Positions 19,146-27,223 of a stretch of DNA of 64,000 nt are shown piece after piece. The stretch comes from Mycobacterium angelicum (GTDB lineage: Bacteria; Actinomycetota; Actinomycetes; Mycobacteriales; Mycobacteriaceae), in the NCBI RefSeq assembly GCF_002086155.1, contig NZ_MVHE01000012.1, positions 1-64,000 of the forward strand, written 5' to 3'. Position 1 is the first letter of the stretch. Every line of letters begins with the position of its first letter. The position numbers and the translations under genes were made by a program. The notes beneath the pieces are model-generated. The model worked only from the letters and a program-made list of their open reading frames with translations. It was not told the origin of the DNA and did not search any database.

Positions 19146-19336
19146 GATCGTCCCGCTCCCTTGCTTTGGTAATAGACGCATTTGTTCACTAAGAAACGAG
19201 CCTAACTCGGCCACGCAAGGAACACAAGCGTCTACTAAACGCAGGTATTCGGAAACTGGTCCGCATCACGCCGTCATCACGACTCCCTTGCGATACGGCG
19301 TGGCAGGGGCGTCAAACACCCATCGGCGCGGCATGA

Positions 19337-20215
19337 TTGACCGTCGTGGCCGACCTGTTGACCCGTCGCGAGGCGCTCCGGATGGGCGCCGGCGCCAGCG
19401 TTGGAGCCGCAGGCGTGTGGGCGCTGAGCGCGCTGCTGAACCCGGGCCGGCCACATGCGACGCCGGCACCGCTCAGTCCCGCCCCGTTCGAACCGCCGAC
19501 CGCGGGTAAAACCCTGCCCACCAAGCTGACCGGATCGTTCGTCTCCGCTGCGCGCGGCGGCATCAAGACCAACTGGGTCATCGCCATGCCGCCGGGCCAG
19601 ACCAAGATGCTGCGCCCGGTAATCGCCCTGCACGGCAAGGACGGCGACGCCAACATGATGCTCGACCTCGGTGTCGAGGATGCGCTGGCTCAGCTGAGCC
19701 GCGAGGGCAAACCGCCGTTCGCCGTGGTAGGCGTCGACGGCGGCCCCAGCAGCTACTGGCACCGGCGGTCCAACGGCGAGGACTCCGGAACCATGGTGCT
19801 CGAAGAGCTACTGCCGATGCTGTCCTCGATGGGCATGGACACCTCACGCGTCGGTTTCATGGGCTGGTCCATGGGCGGATACGGCGCGCTACTGCTCGGT
19901 GCCCGGCTGGGTCCGGCGCGCACCGCCGGGATCTGCGCGATCAGTCCGGCGCTCTACATGACCTACATCGGCACCGCGCCAGGCGCGTTCGACAGTGTCG
20001 ACGACTGGAATCGCAACACCGTGTTCGGCCTGCCGGTACTGAACTCGATTCCGATCCGGGTCGACTGCGGCATCGGCGACCGCTTCTTCTTTTCCAGCAG
20101 CCAATTCGTCAGTCAGCTGAAAAAGAAGCCGGCGGGCAGCTTCTCCCCCGGCGGACACGACGTGGATTACTGGCGCGAACAACTGCCCGGCGAACTGGCC
20201 TGGATGGCCTCTTGA
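19337..20215 (+). CDS. exported alpha/beta-hydrolase, putative esterase (Rv0519c-like)
   Basis: 292 residues from TTG 19337 (or 289 from GTG 19346). The N-terminus TRREALRMGAGASVGAAGVW looks like a twin-arginine or signal-anchor export signal. The esterase-D/mycolyltransferase-like fold has ALHGKDGDA early, the nucleophile elbow GWSMGGYG, and a late GGHDVDYW with the probable catalytic His. It probably acts in the cell envelope. Its stop overlaps the start region of the acyltransferase downstream, so the two are probably co-transcribed. Confidence 0.85.
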   Translation: MTVVADLLTRREALRMGAGASVGAAGVWALSALLNPGRPHATPAPLSPAPFEPPTAGKTLPTKLTGSFVSAARGGIKTNWVIAMPPGQTKMLRPVIALHGKDGDANMMLDLGVEDALAQLSREGKPPFAVVGVDGGPSSYWHRRSNGEDSGTMVLEELLPMLSSMGMDTSRVGFMGWSMGGYGALLLGARLGPARTAGICAISPALYMTYIGTAPGAFDSVDDWNRNTVFGLPVLNSIPIRVDCGIGDRFFFSSSQFVSQLKKKPAGSFSPGGHDVDYWREQLPGELAWMAS

Positions 20216-20217
20216 CC

Positions 20218-22365
20218 ATGGATGCCGCAAGCCCGCCCCGCCCAGCGGAGCGGCGCGTTGCGCGGGGCGCATTCCGCCCGGACATCGAGGGCTTGCGCGC
20301 CATCGCGGTCATAGCCGTGGTCCTCTACCACGCGGGCGTCCCCGGCGTCGGCGGCGGCTATATCGGTGTGGACGTCTTCTTCGTCATCTCCGGCTTCCTC
20401 ATCACCGGACTGCTCTGGCGAGAGGTGACCGCCACCAACACCGTTGCGCTGGGCCGCTTTTACGCCGCCCGGGCCCGCCGGCTGCTGCCAGCTGCCGCCA
20501 CGGTCGGGGTGGTGACCGCCATCGCCGCCGCGTTGGTGCTGCCGCCGCTGCAGGCGCGGCGCGTCCTGGTGGACGGCATCGCCAGCGCGCTGTATGTCGG
20601 CAACTACCGGTTCGTCGGCCAGGGCACCGATTACCTGATGTCCGACCAGCCGCCGTCGCCGTTCCAGCACTACTGGTCACTGGGTGTCGAGGAACAGTTC
20701 TATTTGGTGTGGCCGGCGCTGATCATCGCTACGGCCTGGCTGATGCGCCGCATCAACCGCAGTGCCCGAACCGCCCCGTACGTCGCACTGCTGACGGTCG
20801 TCACCGCCGCGTCGTTGGCGGCCGCGATGATCTGGACCCGCACCTCCCCCACGTGGGCGTTCTTCTCGCTGCCCACCCGAGCCTGGGAGCTGGGCGCCGG
20901 CGGCCTGGTGGCGCTGTCGATCCAGCAATGGCGGCGATTGCCGCTACTGCCCGCGACGGTGGCCGGTTGGGGCGGTCTGGTGCTGATCCTGCTGACCTGC
21001 ACGCAACTCGGCCCGCACACCCCCTACCCCGGAACCTCGGCGCTGCTGCCCGTGCTGGGCACCGCGCTGGTGATCGGCAGCGGTTGCGTCACCGGCGGCC
21101 TGGGGGTCGGCCGCGTGCTGTGCCCGCCGCTGATGCGGGCGATCGGGCGGGTTTCGTACTCCTGGTACCTCTGGCACTGGCCGGTGCTGTTGCTGTTGCC
21201 GCCGCTGCTGGGCGATCCCGCGGGCCTTCCGGGCCGGCTGGCCGCGACGACGGTGTCGGCCGGGCTCGCGGTGATCACCATGTACCTGGTCGAAAATCCC
21301 GGCCGGTTCGCCGCGGCGCTGCGCGGATCGGCCAGAGCCAGCCTGACGGTGGCCGGTGCCGCCAGCGCTGTGGCCGCCTGTGCCTGCGTCCTGCTGCTGA
21401 CGCTGGTCCCCGCGCCGGTGGGCCACGGCGTTGCCGCCCCGGAGGCCAAGATCTCCAATGTCTCAGCGCTGCCTCCCGCGGGTCCCGCCGTCAGCCCACA
21501 GGAAGCCGCGGTGCAGAACGCCTTCTCGCAGGCACGTGCCGCGGTGGCTGCGTCCGTCGGCCTGCGTGCGGTGCCGTCCAACCTGAGTCCGCCGCTGGCC
21601 GTCGCCCCGGGCGACAAGGCGGCCGCCTTCGTCAACGGTTGCTTGCGGTCCTGGCGCGACGTGGGACAAAGCGAATGCGCGCAGGGCGACACCGCGTCGC
21701 AGTTCACCGTGGCCCTGGTCGGCGACTCGCACGCCGCCATGTGGGAACCCGCTTTTCAGCAGGTGGCCGAGCAGCGGCACTGGCGCCTCGAAACGTTGGG
21801 CAAGGTGACCTGCCCGCTGCAGGATCTGCCGATCGTCAGCCCGTATCTGGGCCGCCGGTACACCGAGTGCGAGCAGTGGCGCGGCCAGGTCATGGCCCGG
21901 CTACAGGCCGAGCGGCCTCAGCTGGTGGTGTTGAGCATGAGCCGTCGCTACCGCGCCGACTTCAGCTTCGCCTCCTATGACGCGGCGTGGCTGGATACCC
22001 TGACCCGCACCGTGTCACAGCTGCGCAGCACGGGTTCGAAGGTTTTGGTTTTGGGGCCGGTCGCCGATCCGCAGTCATCGGTGCCCACCTGCCTGTCGGC
22101 CCACTTGGAAGACGCCGGCGCGTGTACACCGGCGCGGGCGGCTGCCGTCAACGGCGACGGGATCGCCGCCGAGCAAGCCGCGACCGCCGCCGGCGGCGGC
22201 CACTACGCGGACCTGACCGACTTGTTCTGCACGGCCGAGCGCTGCCCGGTGATCGTCGGTAACAGCCTGGTGTTCCGCGACGACAACCACCTGACGACCG
22301 AGTACGCGCAACTGCTTGCGCCCGTCATCGGCGCGCTGGCCGATCGCGCTGTGTCAGCGGGATGA
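20218..22365 (+). CDS. OafA/YrhL-type acyltransferase with C-terminal SGNH domain
   Basis: 715 residues. The N-terminal half is an acyltransferase-3 membrane domain (~10 helices) starting FRPDIEGLRAIAVIAVVLYHAG with YIGVDVFFVISGFLITGLL; the HYWSLGVEEQFYLVWP motif is also intact. The C-terminal extracytoplasmic SGNH domain has GDSH (Ser504) and the DxxH pair in DDNHLT (Asp689/His691). Such fusions O-acylate cell-surface glycans or glycolipids. Start: ATG 20218, with TTG 20212 overlapping the upstream stop as an alternative. I do not recall a counterpart at this position in M. tuberculosis; closest in type is Rv0111. Confidence 0.9.
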   Translation: MDAASPPRPAERRVARGAFRPDIEGLRAIAVIAVVLYHAGVPGVGGGYIGVDVFFVISGFLITGLLWREVTATNTVALGRFYAARARRLLPAAATVGVVTAIAAALVLPPLQARRVLVDGIASALYVGNYRFVGQGTDYLMSDQPPSPFQHYWSLGVEEQFYLVWPALIIATAWLMRRINRSARTAPYVALLTVVTAASLAAAMIWTRTSPTWAFFSLPTRAWELGAGGLVALSIQQWRRLPLLPATVAGWGGLVLILLTCTQLGPHTPYPGTSALLPVLGTALVIGSGCVTGGLGVGRVLCPPLMRAIGRVSYSWYLWHWPVLLLLPPLLGDPAGLPGRLAATTVSAGLAVITMYLVENPGRFAAALRGSARASLTVAGAASAVAACACVLLLTLVPAPVGHGVAAPEAKISNVSALPPAGPAVSPQEAAVQNAFSQARAAVAASVGLRAVPSNLSPPLAVAPGDKAAAFVNGCLRSWRDVGQSECAQGDTASQFTVALVGDSHAAMWEPAFQQVAEQRHWRLETLGKVTCPLQDLPIVSPYLGRRYTECEQWRGQVMARLQAERPQLVVLSMSRRYRADFSFASYDAAWLDTLTRTVSQLRSTGSKVLVLGPVADPQSSVPTCLSAHLEDAGACTPARAAAVNGDGIAAEQAATAAGGGHYADLTDLFCTAERCPVIVGNSLVFRDDNHLTTEYAQLLAPVIGALADRAVSAG

Positions 22366-22454
22366 GCCGGGAGATTTCAAGGTGAATTTATTTGCGAATG
22401 AACCGCGGGGCGACGCCGAACGTGTTAGGAATGAAAGAGTTTTGGAGGTTAGAG

Positions 22455-22571
22455 ATGAGTCCGATGATGTTGGCCTTCCTCACGGCGGCCGCGCCACTCG
22501 CCGGGCTTGGTTTCATGCAATTGCAAGCGCGCCTTGAACGTTGGGATTACGAGCGGCACGCAGAGGACTGA
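22455..22571 (+). CDS. 38-residue small membrane protein
   Basis: ATG at 22455 with GGAGG seven bases upstream (22444-22448), a near-ideal ribosome binding site. The peptide is one membrane helix (MSPMMLAFLTAAAPLAGLGF) followed by an amphipathic charged tail ending LERWDYERHAED. Too short for standard ORF calling. It follows the acyltransferase by 89 bp and may be part of the same transcript. The combination of strong RBS, helix and structured charged tail supports a real gene; function unknown. Confidence 0.75.
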   Translation: MSPMMLAFLTAAAPLAGLGFMQLQARLERWDYERHAED

Positions 22572-22611
22572 AGCGCTACGCGAAATGCCTTGTGCAGCAG
22601 GCCCTTTGACC

Positions 22612-23307
22612 TCACCTGAATAATTGCGTGCGAATTATCGGCGCAATCTTGTCCGCCAGATACTCATGCCCCTCGTCGGTGGGGTGCACGCCGTCTGAGC
22701 CGATCAGATCTGGCCTGTCGACAAACCACCGGTCGACGATCGGATCGACGAAGGCAGCCCCGGCCGTCCGCGCGCCGGCGCCGAGCACGTCGCGAATTTG
22801 CAGTACCCAAGCGGGCACATCGGCCGTTGGCCACGGCGGACCGATCACCAGGAACGTCGCCGACGGCGCCAACCGGCGCGCCAAACCGAAAGTGTTGCGC
22901 ACCCGTTCAGCCAGCAGCGCGGGATCCACGCCCTGGTCATTGCGGGAACCGAAGAACACCACCAGCGCATCGCCGGGTTTGACCGCCCGGGCCGTCAGAT
23001 CCTCGAAGACGCTGCCGTGGTCGCCGGGCACGCCATAGCCCGCCCGGCCCTCGGCTGCCACGTCGGCTGCGATCCGCACCCCACGCGCGGCCAGCGTCTG
23101 CCAGGCGAGCGCGGTCCATGCGTTCGGGCCCAGGCCGCCCTCATCGGTGCCGGTGGTGTAGGAGTCGCCGATCACCGCGACCCGGTTCAGCCGGTAATCC
23201 AGGCTCAGCGGGTGATAGGCCCGCTTCCGCGGCGTGTGGGCAGGGCTGCCCAGAGCCGCGGCGACAAGCACGGTGAGGCCAAGGACGAACGTGGCCAGAC
23301 GACTCAC
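22612..23307 (-). CDS. exported SGNH/GDSL hydrolase (Rv0518-like)
   Basis: 231 residues from the GTG at 23307, which has GGAGG five bases upstream; the longer frame to 23415 lacks this. Signal peptide VSRLATFVLGLTVLVAAALGSPAHT. Blocks of the SGNH family: GDSYTTGTDEGG (block I, Ser), GSRND (block III Asn) and SDGVHPTDEGH (Asp/His pair). It probably removes acyl groups from a surface carbohydrate or lipid, alongside the two acyltransferases flanking it. Confidence 0.88.
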   Translation of the reverse strand: MSRLATFVLGLTVLVAAALGSPAHTPRKRAYHPLSLDYRLNRVAVIGDSYTTGTDEGGLGPNAWTALAWQTLAARGVRIAADVAAEGRAGYGVPGDHGSVFEDLTARAVKPGDALVVFFGSRNDQGVDPALLAERVRNTFGLARRLAPSATFLVIGPPWPTADVPAWVLQIRDVLGAGARTAGAAFVDPIVDRWFVDRPDLIGSDGVHPTDEGHEYLADKIAPIIRTQLFR

Positions 23308-23415
23308 CACTACCTCCACTGCGAACGGGCATCGCCGTGTGTCAATCAACAGAATTTTACGAGCAAACCGCAGCGAACATGGGACACAACACGATTCGCG
23401 CAGCGCGCACGGCAA

Positions 23416-24663
23416 TCACACCGCGCGCGCCGAAACCCCGTCCAGTGGGCCGTCGACCTGGTGCAGCTTGCCACCCACCGACTCCTCGGGTTCGCTCTGC
23501 GCCTTCGCCGGCCTGATGTCGACCATCCTGCGCATCCAGCGCCGGGCGGGTTCTTCGACGAAGTGATACAGCAGCATCGACAAAACAATGGCGATCGCGA
23601 GCAGTCCGAAGACATTCCATCGCCACGGGTTGTCCGGCAGCCACGGCTGGAGCCGGAAGTTGACCACCGCCCACCGCCAGGCCGTGTGCACCAGCTCATG
23701 GACCATGTACAGACAGAACGAGATCTGCCCGCCGTACACCATCACCCGCGTCGACAGCAGCCGCGGCAGGCTGCCCACGCCGATCGCCAAAGTCAGGACC
23801 ACCGGAACGAACAGCACGTCGACCACCCCGCTGCTGTCGATGACTCCGGTGATCGGATGCGCGTCATACCAGTAGAGGATGCCGACGATGGCGGCGATCA
23901 GCAGCACGGACACATACCCGGCAACCCGGCGGATGCGATCGGTCGGCCGCAATCTGCGCACCGCGGCAGCGGCCAGCGCGCCCGCGATGAACTGGGTGAC
24001 AATTCGCGGCAGCCAGCTCCACGGCGTATAGAACTGGCCACTGGCCAACAGCATCATCACCGGCGGCAGTGATGCCGCGAACGCCAGCCAGATCAGCGTC
24101 CGCGCCCGGGTGGCATGGGTCATTCGGAAAATCACCAGCACGAGTCCGCCGAACATCAGGTAGGCCAACCACTCCGCACTGATCGACCAGGCCGGTCCGT
24201 CCCAACTGGAGTCATCGAAGTAGGGCTGAAACCACAGCTGCACCAGCAAAACCTGGCGCACATAGCTGATCGCGGTGAGCCGGCCCGCCTCGGGCAGCGG
24301 CGTATGACCGAAGTGCAGGGTCAAGATCACCAACAGAGCGGCCAGGTGCAACGTCACCAGGTACACCGGCCACACTCTGGCCAGCCGCAGCCAGAGAAAG
24401 TGCAGGTGTTCGCGCACCGACCAATGCCGGCCCATCCGGTCGAGGTAGTTCCAGGTCAGCACGAAACCACTGAGGATGAAGAAGAGGTCGACGCCCTGCG
24501 CGCCGCAGTTGAGCACCGGCGCGAGGTTTTCCCGGAAGTCGGGCGACGCATCGGCCAGCATCGGCCGGAAGTGAAACAGCACCACCCAGAGTGCTGCGAG
24601 GATGCGCAATCCCGTCAGTGCCTTGATCTCGCCCTTGATCCCTGCGGTGCGCACCGTGCTCAT
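23416..24663 (-). CDS. membrane acyltransferase-3 family protein (Rv0517-like)
   Basis: 415 residues, ~10 helices. Acyltransferase-3 signature KALTGLRILAALWVVLFHF with the conserved His, followed by GVDLFFILSGFVLTW, and the PAWSISAEWLAYLMFG motif around residue 178. No SGNH domain is fused, but the SGNH hydrolase is encoded 108 bp downstream on the same strand, so the pair may do the job that the fused protein at 20.2-22.4 kb does in one chain. Confidence 0.88.
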   Translation of the reverse strand: MSTVRTAGIKGEIKALTGLRILAALWVVLFHFRPMLADASPDFRENLAPVLNCGAQGVDLFFILSGFVLTWNYLDRMGRHWSVREHLHFLWLRLARVWPVYLVTLHLAALLVILTLHFGHTPLPEAGRLTAISYVRQVLLVQLWFQPYFDDSSWDGPAWSISAEWLAYLMFGGLVLVIFRMTHATRARTLIWLAFAASLPPVMMLLASGQFYTPWSWLPRIVTQFIAGALAAAAVRRLRPTDRIRRVAGYVSVLLIAAIVGILYWYDAHPITGVIDSSGVVDVLFVPVVLTLAIGVGSLPRLLSTRVMVYGGQISFCLYMVHELVHTAWRWAVVNFRLQPWLPDNPWRWNVFGLLAIAIVLSMLLYHFVEEPARRWMRRMVDIRPAKAQSEPEESVGGKLHQVDGPLDGVSARAV

Positions 24664-24937
24664 TCCGTCTGACTCTGCTGTTTCATTTCGCCGTTCAGTC
24701 CGGCTGACCGGGCGATATCGCCGTGCTCAAGCCCCCCGACTGGCAACCCCGGCAGCCCTGGCAGCCTAACAGCCCGGCCCGCCAAGCCGCGTCACGCCGG
24801 ATTGTTCGGCCGTTACAGCGCCCCAACCTTCACTTCTTTAGCAAAGAGTTAGACCTGACTGTCGGTCTCCTTAGATTTATTGGGTTTCGTTGGAGGCAGA
24901 CTTCGGTCGGCGTCGAGCCGGCCTCCCCAACGTCAGA

Positions 24938-25372
24938 ATGAGGCACCCCATGAATCGATTGGGCACCTTCGACTGCAGCGGCGCCCAGATTCGGGCTCAC
25001 TACCGCCACCTGGCCACTGTGGTGACGATCCGAGGCGAAATCGATGCCGTGAATGTCGATCGAGTCGGCCAGTACGTCCGGCGTTTCGTCCTGGGCGACG
25101 AGCCGCTGGTTCTCGACCTGACCGGCGTAAGCCACTTCTCTCCGGCTGGCATGTCGCTGCTGGGCGTGGTCGACGAGGACTGCTGGGCCGCAGGGGTGCA
25201 GTGGACCCTGGTTCCGAGCCCGGCCGTGCTGGACGTGCTCGGCGACGGCCGTGACGAGGACGGGGCCGAGGTTCCGATTGCCCGCTCGGTACATGAGGCG
25301 CTGCACAACCTGGCCGACGCGATCGTCTGCCGCCGTCAGCTGGTGCTGCCGCTGATCAGGAAGACGGCTTAG
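24938..25372 (+). CDS. STAS-domain anti-anti-sigma factor (Rv0516c/OprA-like)
   Basis: 144 residues from ATG 24938 (ATG 24950 also possible; neither has a clear RBS). Anti-sigma-factor-antagonist fold: VVTIRGEIDAVNVDRV strand-helix, then the phosphorylation loop LVLDLTGVSHFSPAGMSLL, where the Ser residues flanking Phe are candidate regulatory sites. In M. tuberculosis Rv0516c is a PknD substrate linked to osmotic stress and SigF signalling; that role is inferred here. It overlaps the convergent gene by 17 bp. Confidence 0.85.
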   Translation: MRHPMNRLGTFDCSGAQIRAHYRHLATVVTIRGEIDAVNVDRVGQYVRRFVLGDEPLVLDLTGVSHFSPAGMSLLGVVDEDCWAAGVQWTLVPSPAVLDVLGDGRDEDGAEVPIARSVHEALHNLADAIVCRRQLVLPLIRKTA

Positions 25373-25610
25373 CGCCCTGCCGGCGCAGCCTGGTGACTCC
25401 GACGACGGCGAATATCCCCGCGATCGTCGCCAGTAACAAGGTCAGCACCAGCAGCTGCGGGTGATAAACCACCGACCAGGTGACGGGCTGACCGTCGACT
25501 ACCGGCGCAACGGCCACGGTGGAACGCGTGTGCAACCAACTGAAGCCAGTTGCCACCAGCGCGACGACGGCCAAGCAGAGCTCAACCACTCCCCGGTAGC
25601 GCGCGATCAC
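25356..25610 (-). CDS. small two-helix membrane protein (Rv0514-like)
   Basis: 84 residues with two membrane helices (VVELCLAVVALVATGFSWL and LLVLTLLLATIAGIFAVVGV) separated by a short extracytoplasmic loop and ended by a basic tail. Its ATG overlaps the previous gene's stop (25607-25610), so it is coupled to the hemB-distal membrane gene. Function unknown. Confidence 0.82.
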   Translation of the reverse strand: MIARYRGVVELCLAVVALVATGFSWLHTRSTVAVAPVVDGQPVTWSVVYHPQLLVLTLLLATIAGIFAVVGVTRLRRQGAKPSS

Positions 25611-26152
25611 AGCGGTGACTCCTTTTCGTCGTCATCGTCCACATCGTCGATATCGGCCGCGGGTCCGACGCGTTCTTCGATCAGTGGAGTCAGCACGGCC
25701 CGCAGTTGCCGATGCTTGCGCGCCCACGCCTGCGCGGTGCGGCCCCCGCTGAGTCTGAGACCGATGCCGACCCGTCCACGCGGCACTCCGATGAGTTCGC
25801 CGAGCGCCCGCGCCGATTGCCATCTCGCCAGCTCTTTGCCCGAAGCCAGGTTGTTCTCCGGTTCCGGATACACCCGGACGATTTCGCGCACCAGGATGGT
25901 CTCGGTGCCCTGGCGCAGCGCGTCCTCGGTCAGTTCGACCGAAGTGTGGATGCGGGCCGCCTTGACCTGCACTCCCACGAAAGCGGACACCAGCACTAGA
26001 AAGATCGTCGGAACCAACAGCGATATCGGCGCACCGCTGGTTTTCTGGATGAAGAGCAGCGATACCGCTGACAGCGGGCCGGCCAGCACCCAGTACCAGC
26101 TGGCGCCGGATTCATAGAACAACGGCTCGGTCCTGATCGAAGCCTCCGTCAT
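25607..26152 (-). CDS. DUF3093-like membrane protein (Rv0513-like)
   Basis: 181 residues. Two membrane helices near the N-terminus (ASWYWVLAGPLSAVSLLFI and LVPTIFLVLVSAFVGVQV) precede a soluble domain with VELTEDALRQGTETILV and GLRLSGGRTAQAWARKH, and an Asp/Glu-rich tail. This layout resembles DUF3093 proteins; I am not certain of the family name. The ATG overlaps the hemB stop by 4 bp, placing it in the heme operon. Confidence 0.78.
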   Translation of the reverse strand: MTEASIRTEPLFYESGASWYWVLAGPLSAVSLLFIQKTSGAPISLLVPTIFLVLVSAFVGVQVKAARIHTSVELTEDALRQGTETILVREIVRVYPEPENNLASGKELARWQSARALGELIGVPRGRVGIGLRLSGGRTAQAWARKHRQLRAVLTPLIEERVGPAADIDDVDDDDEKESPL

Positions 26153-27141
26153 GAAAGCCAGCTTGCCGCATCCGCGGCCCAGTAGGTCAGCACGATATCG
26201 GCGCCGGCGCGCCGGATGCTGGTCAATGATTCCAGTGCGGCAGCCCGCTCGTCGATCCAGTTGTTGGCCGCCGCGGCGCAGATCATCGCGTACTCCCCCG
26301 AAACCTGGTAGGCCGCCACCGGCACCGTCGAGATATCTGCTGCGGCAGCAACCACATCCAGGTAACCCAGTGCGGGTTTGACCATGATGATGTCGGCACC
26401 TTCGTCCAGATCCAGCTCGACCTCGCGCAGCGCTTCGCCAAGGTTGCCCGGCTCCTGCTGGTAGGTACGCCGGTCCCCGGACAGGCTGGAACTCACCGCC
26501 TCGCGAAACGGCCCGTAGAACGCCGAGGCGAACTTCGCGGCGTAGGCCAGGATCACCACGTCGGTGTGGCCGGCCGCGTCCAGTCCGCCGCGGATCGCGC
26601 CCACCTGGCCGTCCATCATGCCGCTGGGCCCCACCACGTGTGCGCCGGATTCCGCTTGTGCCACAGCCAGTTCCACGTACCGGGCCAGGGTGGTGTCGTT
26701 ATCGACGCGGCCCTGGACGTCGACGACGCCACAGTGCCCGTGGTCGGTGAATTCGTCCAGGCAGGTGTCGGCCATCAGCACCGTGGCATCACCGAGATCC
26801 TTGGCCAGATCCCGCAGGGCGACGTTGAGAATGCCGTCGGGGTCGGTGCCGGCCGAGCCGTATGCATCCTTGTCCTGTTCACGCGGCACGCCGAAGAGCA
26901 TCAACCCGCCCACCCCGGCGGTCACGGCGTCTGCGGCTGCGGCGCGCAACGAATCCCGGGTATGTTGCACCACGCCCGGCATGGATGCGATTGGCTGCGG
27001 TTCATCGAGGCCGTCGGCCTCAGCGCTAATGAACATCGGCAACACCAAATGCCTTGGCTCCAAGGATGTTTGGGCCACCAAGCGGCGGATCGCCGGCGTT
27101 GAGCGGAGCCGACGCGGACGCTGGTGCGGGTACCCGCTCAT
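26149..27141 (-). CDS. hemB: delta-aminolevulinic acid dehydratase (porphobilinogen synthase)
   Basis: 330 residues from the ATG at 27141 (MSGYPHQRPRRLRS). Condenses two 5-aminolevulinate molecules to porphobilinogen. Visible motifs are DTCLDEFTDHGHCG, the first Schiff-base lysine in AYAAKFASAFYGPFR and the second in IIMVKPALGYLDV. The frame open to 27486 gives an Arg/Ser/Pro-rich N-terminus that is antisense to hemD's end and is not used. Confidence 0.95.
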   Translation of the reverse strand: MSGYPHQRPRRLRSTPAIRRLVAQTSLEPRHLVLPMFISAEADGLDEPQPIASMPGVVQHTRDSLRAAAADAVTAGVGGLMLFGVPREQDKDAYGSAGTDPDGILNVALRDLAKDLGDATVLMADTCLDEFTDHGHCGVVDVQGRVDNDTTLARYVELAVAQAESGAHVVGPSGMMDGQVGAIRGGLDAAGHTDVVILAYAAKFASAFYGPFREAVSSSLSGDRRTYQQEPGNLGEALREVELDLDEGADIIMVKPALGYLDVVAAAADISTVPVAAYQVSGEYAMICAAAANNWIDERAAALESLTSIRRAGADIVLTYWAADAASWLS

Positions 27142-27223
27142 TCGTCGCCGCGAGTGTGCGCAGAATGCCAGCCCCGACGGCGTGTCGGCGCACAAACACG
27201 CACGCTCGCCAGTCCGGCGGCCA

